This document shows, in pieces, positions 37,330-45,632 of a DNA stretch of 64,000 bases. The first letter of the stretch is position 1; each line of letters begins with the position of its first letter. Position numbers and translations under genes: made by a program. The notes beneath the pieces are model-generated. The model was given only the letters and a program-made list of their open reading frames with translations. It ran no database searches and was not told the DNA's origin. The DNA is from Paragemmobacter straminiformis (GTDB taxonomy: Bacteria; Pseudomonadota; Alphaproteobacteria; Rhodobacterales; Rhodobacteraceae), in contig NZ_JACLQD010000001.1 in assembly GCF_014243445.1 (NCBI RefSeq), positions 1,116,001 to 1,180,000 of the forward strand, written 5' to 3'.

Positions 37330-38193
37330 TCAGCTTTCCCGTGCAACCACAAACCGCGCCAGGGCGATCAGGTTTCCGGCCGATGCACCATAGGCACGCA
37401 AATGCGACTCGGCCTCGGCCACAAGGGCATGGGCGCGGGCCTTCGCCTCGGCCAAGCCAAGCAACGAGACAAAGGTCGCCTTGCCCGCATCGGCATCCTT
37501 TTGCAGGCGCTTTCCGGCCTTGGTGGCATCGCCCTCGACATCCAGAACATCGTCCCAGATCTGGAAGGCCAGCCCCACCGCCGTGGCATAGGCCCGCAGC
37601 GGCGCAGGGTCGGCCCCGGCGATGACGGCGCCCGCCTCGGCGGACCAGCGGATCAGCGCGCCGGTCTTGCCTGCCTGAAGATCGGTGATCGCCTCGAGTG
37701 TCAGCGGTGTGGTGGCCGTTTCGGCGGCGATGTCCAAGGCCTGCCCCAGAACCATCCCTTCGGCGCCGCTTGCACGCGCAAGCCCCGCCACCAGCGCAAT
37801 GCGCACATCGCCAGACCCGAGCGCCGGATCGGCCAGCAGCTCGAAGGCCAGCGTCTGCAAGGCGTCGCCCGCCAGAACAGCCGTCGCCTCGTCCCATTTC
37901 ACATGGACCGTGGGCTGCCCGCGCCGCAGGTCATCATCGTCCATCGAAGGCAGATCGTCATGCACAAGGCTGTAGGCGTGCAGCGACTCGACCGCCGCAG
38001 CGGCGCTGATGGCATCCACACCGCCCAGCATCCGCGCCGATTCCAGCACCATGAAACCGCGCAGCCGCTTGCCGCCGCGCAAGGCGTAGCGCATCGCCTG
38101 CACCACGGGCACATCGCGCCGCCCCGCAAGTGCCGCCATCAACCGCGCCTCGATCCGCGCGGCATCGCTTGCCAGAACCGAGGAAAAGCTCAC
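37330..38193 (-). CDS. ispA: polyprenyl synthetase (farnesyl diphosphate synthase)
   Basis: 287 residues. The first aspartate-rich motif is [12 protein letters not shown], the second is [18 protein letters not shown] binds the diphosphate. It condenses IPP with DMAPP/GPP to farnesyl diphosphate, which feeds quinones, the undecaprenyl carrier and carotenoids. It overlaps xseB by 4 nt and precedes dxs by 10 nt. Confidence 0.94.
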   Translation of the reverse strand: MSFSSVLASDAARIEARLMAALAGRRDVPVVQAMRYALRGGKRLRGFMVLESARMLGGVDAISAAAAVESLHAYSLVHDDLPSMDDDDLRRGQPTVHVKWDEATAVLAGDALQTLAFELLADPALGSGDVRIALVAGLARASGAEGMVLGQALDIAAETATTPLTLEAITDLQAGKTGALIRWSAEAGAVIAGADPAPLRAYATAVGLAFQIWDDVLDVEGDATKAGKRLQKDADAGKATFVSLLGLAEAKARAHALVAEAESHLRAYGASAGNLIALARFVVARES

Positions 38194-38429
38194 AGCCCCT
38201 CCGCCGGAGAGGTTCCGACTGCACGGCCTTCCTGCGCGCGGATCATTTCGACCTTGGCTTCCGCAGCGGCAAGCTTGTCGGCGCAGTACTTTTTCAGCGC
38301 GGCACCCTTCTCATAAAGCGCGATCGACTGTTCCAACGCCACATCGCCCCGCTCGAGCTGGTTCACCACCTGCTCCAAAGCGGCCATCGCCTCTTCGAAC
38401 GTCATCTCGGCCACGGATTTGTCGGTCAT
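38190..38429 (-). CDS. xseB: exodeoxyribonuclease VII small subunit
   Basis: 79 residues. The motif FEEAMAALEQVVNQLERGDVALEQSIALYEKG is the whole XseB signature. With XseA (not in this window) it forms the single-strand exonuclease ExoVII. It overlaps ispA and the deacetylase gene by 4 nt each, a conserved order with ispA-dxs in proteobacteria. Confidence 0.95.
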   Translation of the reverse strand: MTDKSVAEMTFEEAMAALEQVVNQLERGDVALEQSIALYEKGAALKKYCADKLAAAEAKVEMIRAQEGRAVGTSPAEGL

Positions 38430-39352
38430 CGTCCACGCTCCTCAAGCACGCCCACATGCGCCGCCACGCAGGCCTCCAACGCCTGCAAATCATATCCCCC
38501 TTCGAGTGTCGAGACGATCCGCCCCCCCGCGTGGGCATCCGCGATGTCGCAGAGCCGCCCCGTCAGCCAGGCGTAGTCGTCTGCTTCCCACTCAAGCCCC
38601 GCCAAGGGATCATCCGCATGGGCATCGAACCCTGCCGAGATCAGGATCAGTTCCGGCCCGAAAGCCTCGAGCGCGGGAAAGACGCGCGCCTCATAGGCCG
38701 CCCGCATCACGGCGCTGCCCGACCCCGCCCGCAGCGGAACGTTGACGATCTGCCCGTGCGCCCCGCGCTCGGACTCGGCCCCCGATCCGGGATAAAGCGG
38801 CATCTGGTGGGTCGACGCGAAAAGGCAGCGCGCCTCGTCCCACAGCAGGTCCTGCGTGCCGTTGCCATGATGCACATCGAAATCGACGATGGCGACACGC
38901 GCCAGCCCGTGCCTGTCGAGCGCCCGCTTCGCGGCGATGGCGACATTCCCGAAAAGGCAGAAGCCCATCGCCTTGGCGGTTTCGGCATGGTGGCCGGGGG
39001 GACGGCCCGCGACGAAGGCATTCTTCGCCTCGCCCCGCAACACGGCATCGACCGCAGCAGCACACCCGCCAACGCCGCGCAGGGCCGCCACCAGCGAACG
39101 CGGCGCAAGATAGGTATCGCCGTCCAGTTGCCCCCAACCCTCGACCGGAACCTCGGCCTTCACCCGCGCCAGATACCCGGCCGGATGGCAGCGCAGCACT
39201 TCCGATTCTTCGGCCAGCGGCGCTTCGCGCCGTTCGACGGCCAGACCCGCAAGACCCCGCTCGACAGCCCCCAGCCGCGCCACCTGTTCGGGGTGGCCGG
39301 GCGGCGTCATATGGCCGAAAAAGTCCGAATGCGTGTAAACCAGCGTCGCCAA
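38426..39352 (-). CDS. histone deacetylase family protein
   Basis: 308 residues. Zinc-site motifs of class II-type deacetylases are seen: GRPPGHHAETAKAMGFCLF, VDFDVHHGNGTQ and ISAGFDAHADDPL, with the active-site pair of His residues. Bacterial members deacetylate proteins, polyamines or acetoin-related compounds. No in-frame ATG fits; TTG 39352 with AAGGGAG upstream gives the family N-terminus (ATLVYTHSDF). First gene of the xseB-ispA-dxs operon. Confidence 0.9.
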   Translation of the reverse strand: MATLVYTHSDFFGHMTPPGHPEQVARLGAVERGLAGLAVERREAPLAEESEVLRCHPAGYLARVKAEVPVEGWGQLDGDTYLAPRSLVAALRGVGGCAAAVDAVLRGEAKNAFVAGRPPGHHAETAKAMGFCLFGNVAIAAKRALDRHGLARVAIVDFDVHHGNGTQDLLWDEARCLFASTHQMPLYPGSGAESERGAHGQIVNVPLRAGSGSAVMRAAYEARVFPALEAFGPELILISAGFDAHADDPLAGLEWEADDYAWLTGRLCDIADAHAGGRIVSTLEGGYDLQALEACVAAHVGVLEERGR

Positions 39353-39380
39353 AGGCCCGCTCCCTTGTTCATCTTTGCGG

Positions 39381-39412
39381 CAAATACTCTGGGGTCCGGG
39401 GCAAAGCCCCGG
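39381..39412. repeat. dispersed box-plus-hairpin element, copy 2
   Basis: The box CAAATACTCTGGGG is followed by a perfect hairpin CCGGGGC-AAA-GCCCCGG (39396-39412). It lies 13 nt downstream of the petR stop and before the deacetylase start. In the direction of petR transcription the hairpin comes first and the box second. Confidence 0.65.
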
Positions 39413-39425
39413 GGTCTGCCGCCCC

Positions 39426-40130
39426 TCAGTCGGGTTGCAGCATATAGCCTTCGCCCCGCACGGTCTGCAAATAACGCGGCTGGCGCGGGTCTTCCTCGAT
39501 CTTGCGGCGCAGACGGGTGATCTGCACATCGACCGCCCGTTCCTGCGCGCCCTCTTCCGCGCTGCGGCCCAGATCGCCGACCAGCTTTTCGCGGGCCACC
39601 GCCGTTCCGGGCTGCGCGGCAAAAATCCGCATCAGCGCCGACTCGGTCGCGGTCAGCCGCACAGGTTCGGAACCGCGCCACAACTCGCCGCGATCCATGT
39701 CGTAGCGCACAGCACCCATATGCAGGACCTTGGGCGCGGGTTCGGCGGGCTTCACCTGTGGAACACGCCGCAGGATCGCGTTGATCCGCAGCAACAACTC
39801 TTTCGGCTCGAAGGGTTTGACCAGATAGTCGTCGGCCCCCGCCTCGAACCCCTCGATCCGGTTCGACGCCTCGCCCTTGGCGGTCAGCAGCAGGATCGGA
39901 ACCGCCAGCCGCCCGCGCAGATCGCGTGTCAGGCTGATCCCGTCCTCGCCCGGCATCATCACGTCAAGCACGATCATGTCGAATTCCAGTCCGGCCAGCA
40001 GCCGACGTGCCTGGGCGGCATCGCGCGCCACGCTGACAAGATAACCGTTGCGCATCAGGAACTTTTGCAAAAGCCCCCGGATGCGTTCGTCATCGTCGAC
40101 GACAAGCAGATGTGCCTGCAATTCAGTCAT
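39426..40130 (-). CDS. petR: OmpR-type response regulator, PetR-like
   Basis: 234 residues. The receiver domain has the acidic pair Asp12-Asp13, phospho-acceptor Asp56 (IVLDVMMPGEDG) and Lys in LVKPFEPKE; the C-terminal winged helix ends RYLQTVRGEGYML. In R. capsulatus PetR lies next to PetP and is needed for photosynthetic and respiratory growth linked to cytochrome bc1. No histidine kinase gene is nearby. The start overlaps the petP stop by 4 nt. Confidence 0.87.
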   Translation of the reverse strand: MTELQAHLLVVDDDERIRGLLQKFLMRNGYLVSVARDAAQARRLLAGLEFDMIVLDVMMPGEDGISLTRDLRGRLAVPILLLTAKGEASNRIEGFEAGADDYLVKPFEPKELLLRINAILRRVPQVKPAEPAPKVLHMGAVRYDMDRGELWRGSEPVRLTATESALMRIFAAQPGTAVAREKLVGDLGRSAEEGAQERAVDVQITRLRRKIEEDPRQPRYLQTVRGEGYMLQPD

Positions 40131-40627
40131 GCGTTCCCGTCCCTCAGCCCTTGATACTGCCGCCGCAGTTCAGGGTCCATCATCGCTTCCAGCACGGTGC
40201 GGAAGCCCTGCACCGCCGCCGGCCCCGCCGCCCTGTAGGCCGCACGCATCCGCGCCCTTTGGGCATCGGACAGGGCGCGTTCCAGTTCGGCGCCCTTGGC
40301 GGTCAGGTAGAGATGCCGTTCGCGCTTGTCCTGCTTGCCCACGCGGCTTTCCACCAATCCGTCTTCGACCAGCGACCGCAGCACCCTGTTCAGACTTTGC
40401 TTCGTCACGCCAAGGATCGAAAGCAAATTCGACACCGTCGTTCCGGGCGAGCGGTGGATGAAGTGGATGGCGCGGTGATGCGCGCGACCGTAATCCATGC
40501 CTTCGAGAATCCGGTCCGGATCGGCCGTGAAGCCGCGATAGGCGAAGAACATCGCCTCGATGCCCTTGCGCAACTGCTCGTCTGTCAGAAACAGCAGCCC
40601 TTCGCCGCCCGTGGTGCCGTCAACCAT
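40127..40627 (-). CDS. petP: MarR-family regulator, PetP-like
   Basis: 166 residues with a MarR winged helix (LLSILGVTKQSLNRVLRSLVEDGLVESRV). The neighbouring OmpR-type regulator in the same operon gives the petP-petR pair known from Rhodobacter. It probably senses a small ligand or partner and controls bc1-linked genes. A short dyad 30 nt upstream may be its own operator. Confidence 0.83.
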   Translation of the reverse strand: MVDGTTGGEGLLFLTDEQLRKGIEAMFFAYRGFTADPDRILEGMDYGRAHHRAIHFIHRSPGTTVSNLLSILGVTKQSLNRVLRSLVEDGLVESRVGKQDKRERHLYLTAKGAELERALSDAQRARMRAAYRAAGPAAVQGFRTVLEAMMDPELRRQYQGLRDGNA

Positions 40628-40656
40628 AACATGCTCCCTGCTCGCTTCGAATTTAC

Positions 40657-40671
40657 GTCAGCCTTGTTGAC
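40657..40671 (-). promoter_or_regulatory. dyad upstream of petP
   Basis: GTCA and TGAC face each other in GTCAGCCTTGTTGAC, 30 nt upstream of the petP start. Position and size suit a MarR-type autoregulatory operator; this is inference. Confidence 0.35.
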
Positions 40672-40720
40672 TTTCCAAGCACAGACTGTTAGCCACACCT
40701 CCGGTTTTGCGCAACTTTAT

Positions 40721-40753
40721 GTCCGTTTCGGACCTAACATACGCAACATTCGC
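40721..40753 (+). promoter_or_regulatory. palindrome and tandem repeat upstream of ilvE
   Basis: A perfect dyad GTCCG-TTT-CGGAC (40721-40733) is followed by two tandem 9-mers AACATACGC and AACATTCGC (40736-40753), ending 26 nt before ilvE. Such spacing suggests an operator in the divergent petP/ilvE promoter region; the binding protein is unknown. Confidence 0.4.
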
Positions 40754-40779
40754 AAATTCTTACCCGTGGGAGAGGGCAA

Positions 40780-41646
40780 ATGGCTGGCTACGACGATCGC
40801 GATGGTTTCATCTGGATGGACGGCAAACTGGTTGAGTGGCGGCAAGCGAACGTTCACATCCTGACCCACGCGCTGCACTACGCTTCGGCCGTGTTCGAGG
40901 GCGAACGCTGCTACAACGGCAAGATCTTCAAATCCGCCGAACACTCGGCCCGCCTGCTGAAATCGGGCGAGATGCTCGACATGCCGATTCCCTACACGGT
41001 CGAGCAGATCAACGCCGCGAAGGAAGAAGTGCTCAAGGCCAATGGCCTGACCGACGCCTACATCCGCGCCATCGCCTTCCGTGGCGTGGGCGAGGAAATG
41101 GGGGTCGCCTCCCTCAACAACCCGGTGCGCCTTGCCATCGCCTGCTGGACATGGGGTGCCTATTACGGCGACGCCAAGATGAAGGGCGCCAAGCTCGACA
41201 TCTCGAAATGGAAGCGCCCGTCGCCGGAAACCATCCCGTGCGAGGCAAAGGCCTCGGGCCTGTACATGATCTGCACCATGTCGAAACACGCCGCCCAAGC
41301 CAAAGGCTGCTCGGACGCCATGATGTATGACTATCGCGGCTATGTGGCCGAGGCGACGGGGGCCAACATCTTCTTCGTCAAGGACGGAGAGGTCCACACC
41401 CCCGCGCCCGACTGCATATTGAACGGCATCACGCGCCAGACCGTCATCGGCATGCTGCGCGACATGCAGATCAAGGTGCATGAGCGGCACATCCTGCCCG
41501 AAGAGCTTGCCACGTTCGAGCAGTGCTGGCTTACCGGCACCGCGGCCGAGGTCACCCCCGTCGGCCAGATCGGGGACTACACCTTCGAGGTGGGCGACAT
41601 CACCCGCCGCGTGGCCACCGAATACGAGGCGCTGGTGCGGGCGTAA
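40780..41646 (+). CDS. ilvE: branched-chain amino acid aminotransferase
   Basis: 288 residues of fold-type IV PLP enzyme. Key parts are HALHYASAVFEGERCY, the Lys-bearing segment MSKHAAQAKG, and GYVAEATGANIFFVKDG. It transfers amino groups between glutamate and leucine, isoleucine or valine. GAGAGGGC stands before ATG. A strong terminator follows, so it is probably monocistronic. Confidence 0.93.
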   Translation: MAGYDDRDGFIWMDGKLVEWRQANVHILTHALHYASAVFEGERCYNGKIFKSAEHSARLLKSGEMLDMPIPYTVEQINAAKEEVLKANGLTDAYIRAIAFRGVGEEMGVASLNNPVRLAIACWTWGAYYGDAKMKGAKLDISKWKRPSPETIPCEAKASGLYMICTMSKHAAQAKGCSDAMMYDYRGYVAEATGANIFFVKDGEVHTPAPDCILNGITRQTVIGMLRDMQIKVHERHILPEELATFEQCWLTGTAAEVTPVGQIGDYTFEVGDITRRVATEYEALVRA

Positions 41647-41677
41647 GCCCCCCCCGCACTCTTTCGCAAAGACACCA

Positions 41678-41706
41678 AACCCCCTGTGGCGACACAGGGG
41701 GTTTTT
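41678..41706 (+). terminator. rho-independent terminator after ilvE
   Basis: CCCCCTGTG and CACAGGGGG form a perfect 9-bp stem around GCGA, followed by TTTTTC. Confidence 0.93.
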
Positions 41707-41803
41707 CTTGGCCCGACGCGACCAAAGGCGCGGGGGGACGAAACCGGACCGCATCGGCCCCTGACCACTTCCGTTGCGCGTTCCGCATCGCTACGATCAT
41801 CCT

Positions 41804-42304
41804 ATGATTGCAGAAAACGCTTTTCCACTCGCCCTTATTTCCGGGCTTCTTCTTCTCACCTACCTCGCCCTTGTCTGGCGGAAACGGCCGAAGCGGCGCC
41901 GCTTGTTGGTCGACGGATCGAACGTGATGTATTGGCGGGACGGCAAACCCGATCTGACCACGCTGCGGCAAGTCATGCTGGCGCTTGTGGAACAGGGCTT
42001 CTCGCCCGATATCGTCTTCGATGCCAATGCGGGCTACCTTTTGACCGGCAGGTTCCGCGACGATCACGCCTTTGCAAGGCTCCTCGGCATTCCGGCACAT
42101 CGCATCCTTGTCGTGCCAAAGGGAAATCAGGCCGACAGATACATCCTGACCGCGGCCCGCGAACTGGAAACGCGCATCGTGACGAATGACCGCTACCGCG
42201 ATCATGCCGACGACTTTCCCGAGGTTCTGGTCAAAGGCCACCTCGTCAAGGGTGGTTACCGTGACGGCGTCCTCTGGCTTGACCCGCTGCGAGAGACGGC
42301 CTAG
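41804..42304 (+). CDS. membrane-anchored NYN/Zc3h12a-type ribonuclease-like protein
   Basis: 166 residues. One N-terminal membrane helix (about 7-25) is followed by a PIN-like NYN domain: LLVDGSNVMYW, IVFDANAGYLL, and VTNDRYRDHADDF carry the acidic residues expected for metal-dependent RNA cleavage. It would face the cytoplasm after the helix. The stop TAG shares CTAG with the stop of a small convergent gene. Nuclease activity is inferred from family. Confidence 0.8.
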   Translation: MIAENAFPLALISGLLLLTYLALVWRKRPKRRRLLVDGSNVMYWRDGKPDLTTLRQVMLALVEQGFSPDIVFDANAGYLLTGRFRDDHAFARLLGIPAHRILVVPKGNQADRYILTAARELETRIVTNDRYRDHADDFPEVLVKGHLVKGGYRDGVLWLDPLRETA

Positions 42305-42468
42305 GCCGACCGCCCCCGCGCGATCCGCAGGAATTCCACCAGCCGCCGGTTGCCCGCTGCTGCCTCGCTCCGGTGCCAGAACCCGCGCCCTGCCCGTGCG
42401 ATGCGCATAAAGGCCCGGACGCGCCCCGTTCCGCGCGCGTGGCCGTGGTCTGCTAGATGTCTGGACAT
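42301..42468 (-). CDS. small Arg-rich protein of unknown function
   Basis: 55 residues starting MSRHLADHGHARGTG and ending RIARGRSA, with about a quarter arginine. A strong Shine-Dalgarno (AGGGAGG, 6 nt before ATG 42468) favours a real gene. It lies downstream of the DUF1294 gene on the same strand (87 nt) and converges on the NYN gene. I recognise no family. Basic composition could suit nucleic-acid or ribosome binding. Confidence 0.5.
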   Translation of the reverse strand: MSRHLADHGHARGTGRVRAFMRIARAGRGFWHRSEAAAGNRRLVEFLRIARGRSA

Positions 42469-42555
42469 GGCAAGCCTCCCTGAACGCCTGCGCGATGCTA
42501 GCACCGATGGGCCGATTCCCCAAAGACGGGCTTCGCGCCCTGCGGGTCTTTGCCG

Positions 42556-42981
42556 TCAGTCGGTGCCCGGTCCGAAACGCCGTGGAAGGGCCTGTTCCTT
42601 TTCGGTCTCGGCGCTCGGCTCGAAAATCTGCAGGGCGACCAGCGCATTGGTCAGCGTAAGGTTCGACATAGCCTCGCTGACCGGTTCCAAAGGCACGAGC
42701 AGCGCGGCCAGAAACGCCGCCTGCCCAAGCCCGATTAGGTTGAGCGTTCCCGCAAAGGACGGTTTCCGCGTCTTGTGCCGCAAGCGCCGCTGCGCCAGTT
42801 TTGCCCCCGGCCAGCCGCCGAACAGGGCAAGCGTCAGCAGGGTCGCTTCGGGAATGCGGCTTTCGCCGCGCTCGGCCCGTCCCTTGTCGATGGCAAAGGC
42901 GACATAGGCAAGCACGCTTGCCACCAGCACGTAGCCCGCCAGACAGACCGCAAGAAACCCGACCGACCCCGGTGCCATCAT
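42556..42981 (-). CDS. DUF1294 family membrane protein
   Basis: 141 residues with three or so membrane helices. The family core AFAIDKGRAERGESRIPE followed by LFGGWPGAKLAQRRLRHKT is clear. The function of DUF1294 is unknown. Its start overlaps the upstream SDR stop by 4 nt, so the two are co-translated. Confidence 0.82.
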   Translation of the reverse strand: MMAPGSVGFLAVCLAGYVLVASVLAYVAFAIDKGRAERGESRIPEATLLTLALFGGWPGAKLAQRRLRHKTRKPSFAGTLNLIGLGQAAFLAALLVPLEPVSEAMSNLTLTNALVALQIFEPSAETEKEQALPRRFGPGTD

Positions 42982-43745
42982 ACCGCGCTGAACCCGCCGT
43001 CGACGAAAAGCTGCGTCCCCGTGATGAACTCAGCATCATCCGACGCGAGATAGAGCGCCGCGCGCGCGATGTCCTCGGGCTGGCCGAAGCGCCCTTGCGC
43101 GGCCTTGATCGCGGCTTCCGACACATCCACCCCGTATTTCGTCAGAAGCTCCACCTCGCGTTGGCCGTGCGGCGTGTCGATGAAACCGGGACAGATGGCG
43201 TTGCAGCGGATGCCACGGTCGCGGAACTCGACCGCGATGGCGCGGGCGAACATGTGGCAGGCGCCTTTGGTCGCATCATACAGCACCTCCATCGGCGTGG
43301 CATAGACGGCGCTGATGCTCGATGTGCAGACGATGGCCCCTTTGCCCTGCGCCAGCATGTGCGGCAGCACGGCGCGGGTCATCAGATACATGGACTTCAC
43401 GTTCACATCGAAAAGGAAATCCCAGTCCTCTTCCTCGGTTTCAAGGAAGGGTTTGATGACGATGGTGCCCGCGTGGTTGAACAGAACGTTCACGGGGCCA
43501 AGCTCGGCCACCACGGCGGCAACGGCACCGTCCACCTCGGCCTTGACCGCGACATCGGCCTTGGCAAAGACGGCCCTATGCCCCGCGGCGACCAGCTCTT
43601 CGGCCAGCGCCTGCCCTGCCGCCACGTTGCGGTCGATGATCCCGACCGAAGCCCCCTCGGCGGCGAAAAGCCGGCTTGCCGCCCCGCCGCAACCCGTCGC
43701 CCCGCCCGAGATGATTGCCACCTTGCCCGCCAGCCTGCCCGCCAT
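42978..43745 (-). CDS. SDR-family oxidoreductase
   Basis: 255 residues. Nucleotide motif is GGATGCGG (about 15-22), NHAG follows near 90, and the catalytic Ser, Tyr and Lys are in SSISAVYATPMEVLYDATKG. The Rossmann fold with NAD(P) is clear; the substrate is not. The end of this protein (GTQLFVDGGFSAV) is typical. ATG 43745 has AGGGAG 7 nt upstream. Confidence 0.9.
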   Translation of the reverse strand: MAGRLAGKVAIISGGATGCGGAASRLFAAEGASVGIIDRNVAAGQALAEELVAAGHRAVFAKADVAVKAEVDGAVAAVVAELGPVNVLFNHAGTIVIKPFLETEEEDWDFLFDVNVKSMYLMTRAVLPHMLAQGKGAIVCTSSISAVYATPMEVLYDATKGACHMFARAIAVEFRDRGIRCNAICPGFIDTPHGQREVELLTKYGVDVSEAAIKAAQGRFGQPEDIARAALYLASDDAEFITGTQLFVDGGFSAV

Positions 43746-43774
43746 TTTCCACTCCCTGAAAGTTAACGCGCAGC

Positions 43775-44818
43775 CTAGGCAGCCCCGCCCCCGTGCGCAA
43801 GCCGCGCCACGGCCCAGCGCGCCGCATCGGCCACAGCGGCATCGGCATCGCCCGCCAGGGCGGCAGCGGCGGGGGCAAGCGCAGGCATCCCCGAATTGCC
43901 GATGGCGTAAAGCACGTTGCGCACAAAGCGGTCCCGCCCGATCCGCTTGATGGGCGACCCTGCGAAACGGGCGCGAAACGCGGCATCGTCCAGCGCCGCA
44001 AGCTCGGCCAACTCTGGCGCGCCGATCCGTGGCTGGTAGCCCAAGTCCTGCGCCGCCTGCGCGAACTTGTTCCACGGGCAGACCGCCAGACAATCGTCGC
44101 AGCCGTAGATCCGGTTGCCCATCAGCCCGCGCAACCCCTCGTCCACCGGCCCCTTATGCTCGATGGTGAGGTAAGAGATGCAGCGCCGCGCGTCGAGCTG
44201 ATAGGGTGCCGGAAAAGCCCCTGTCGGGCAGATGTCGAGGCAGGCGGTGCAAGACCCGCAATGACTGACCTCGGCCGCATCCTTCGGCAGGTCGAGCGTG
44301 GTGAAGATCGCCCCGAGGAAGAACCAGTTTCCCAGATCGCGCGACAGAAGGTTGGTGTGCTTGCCCTGCCAGCCCAGCCCCGCCGCCTGCGCGAGCGGCT
44401 TTTCCATCACCGGCGCGGTATCGACGAAAACCTTGATCTCGCCACCACCCTGATCGATCAGCCAGCGCCCCAGACGCTTCAACCGCCGCTTCACGAGGTC
44501 ATGGTAATCCTTGCCTTGGGCATAGACCGAAACCGCCGCCCGGTCGGGCATATCCAGCACCGCCAGCGGGTCGCTCGCGGGCGTGTAGACTTCGGCCAGC
44601 ATGATGACCGACCGCGCCTCGGGCCAGAGAGCGGCGGCAGAGCCACGCCATTCCGCCCGCTCGGCCATCCAGCCCATCTGGCCCTGCCGCCCCTTGGCCA
44701 GCCAGTCCGCCAGCCGTCCGGCCGTTTCGGGCGTCGCATCGGGCGCGCAGATGCCAAGCTTGGAGAATCCTTCCTCCAAGGCCCGCGCCGTCAAAGCCGC
44801 CTTCAACGCCTCTGACAT
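43775..44818 (-). CDS. queG: epoxyqueuosine reductase
   Basis: 347 residues. The cobalamin-binding N-terminal part is followed by two 4Fe-4S cluster motifs: [16 protein letters not shown] and [12 protein letters not shown]. QueG reduces epoxyqueuosine to queuosine in the tRNA anticodon. Its ribosome site GAGG begins with the last base of the dispersed element at 44829. It follows the GST gene on the same strand. Confidence 0.95.
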   Translation of the reverse strand: MSEALKAALTARALEEGFSKLGICAPDATPETAGRLADWLAKGRQGQMGWMAERAEWRGSAAALWPEARSVIMLAEVYTPASDPLAVLDMPDRAAVSVYAQGKDYHDLVKRRLKRLGRWLIDQGGGEIKVFVDTAPVMEKPLAQAAGLGWQGKHTNLLSRDLGNWFFLGAIFTTLDLPKDAAEVSHCGSCTACLDICPTGAFPAPYQLDARRCISYLTIEHKGPVDEGLRGLMGNRIYGCDDCLAVCPWNKFAQAAQDLGYQPRIGAPELAELAALDDAAFRARFAGSPIKRIGRDRFVRNVLYAIGNSGMPALAPAAAALAGDADAAVADAARWAVARLAHGGGAA

Positions 44819-44828
44819 GTCCTGTCCT

Positions 44829-44861
44829 CAAATATCCTTCGGGGAAGTCGCCAAAGGCGAC
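44829..44861. repeat. dispersed box-plus-hairpin element, copy 3
   Basis: The box CAAATATCCTTCGGGG is followed by a perfect hairpin GTCGCC-AAA-GGCGAC (44847-44861). It lies 9 nt after the GST stop and 10 nt before the queG start. As with the other two copies, in the minus-strand transcript the hairpin precedes the box. Confidence 0.65.
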
Positions 44862-44870
44862 GGGGGCCGC

Positions 44871-45536
44871 TCAGAAATCAAGATCCGCATAATGCTGCGG
44901 CGGCGGGAAACCCGGCACCTGATCGGCCAGCAGCGTGCGGAAACTCGGCCGCGACTTGATCTTGGCATACCAGTCCTTGACCGTCGCCGAACGGTTCCAA
45001 TCGACATCGCTGATATAGTCGAGACAGGACAGATGCGCGGCGGCGGTGAAATCGGCCAGCGTCATCACATCTCCCGCAAGCCAGCGCCGCTGGTCGAGCA
45101 GCCAGCCCAGATAGTCGATGTGGTATTTGATCCGGCTTGCCCCGAACTTCACGTTCTTGCTGTCGGGATAGCCCTGCCCCATGACCTTCTTGTTCACCCG
45201 CTCGTACAAGAGCTTGGACGTCACCTCGTCATGGAACTTGTCGTCGAACCACGCGCAAAGCCGCCGCACCTCGTAGCGCAGATCGGGGTCACGCGGCATC
45301 AGCTGGGGTTGCGGATGGCTTTCCTCGAGATATTCGCAGATCGCCTGACTTTCCGACAGGACACGGTTGTCGATCTTCAGCACGGGCACCTTGCCCGCCG
45401 GATTGCGGCGCAGGAAATCGGGCGAGGGTTCCCAATACCGCTCCTCGACCAACTCCACCTCGAGCCGCTTTTCGGCCAGAGTCAAACGGACCTTCCGGCA
45501 GAAGGGCGAGAGGGGGAAATGATAAAGACGGATCAT
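44871..45536 (-). CDS. glutathione S-transferase family protein
   Basis: 221 residues. The thioredoxin-like part reads MIRLYHFPLSPFCRKVRLTL, with NPAGKVPVL and SESQAICEYLEE. The C-terminal part is longer than in the other two GSTs of the window and includes WLAGDVMTLADFTAAAHLSCLDY. Substrate unknown. It is followed on the same strand by queG. Confidence 0.9.
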   Translation of the reverse strand: MIRLYHFPLSPFCRKVRLTLAEKRLEVELVEERYWEPSPDFLRRNPAGKVPVLKIDNRVLSESQAICEYLEESHPQPQLMPRDPDLRYEVRRLCAWFDDKFHDEVTSKLLYERVNKKVMGQGYPDSKNVKFGASRIKYHIDYLGWLLDQRRWLAGDVMTLADFTAAAHLSCLDYISDVDWNRSATVKDWYAKIKSRPSFRTLLADQVPGFPPPQHYADLDF

Positions 45537-45632
45537 CTGATGACGTCACACCTGTGTAACATTGCCTAACTCCTTGCCCGCTTAGGCTGTGGAATTCAAC
45601 CGTGATTGACGGTCAGGCAGCTTGGCGGCGCT

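Noticed and set aside
35598-37625. Long plus-strand open frame opposite dxs
   Set aside because: Antisense to a fully recognisable dxs; low-complexity Arg/Gly/His-rich translation without motifs.
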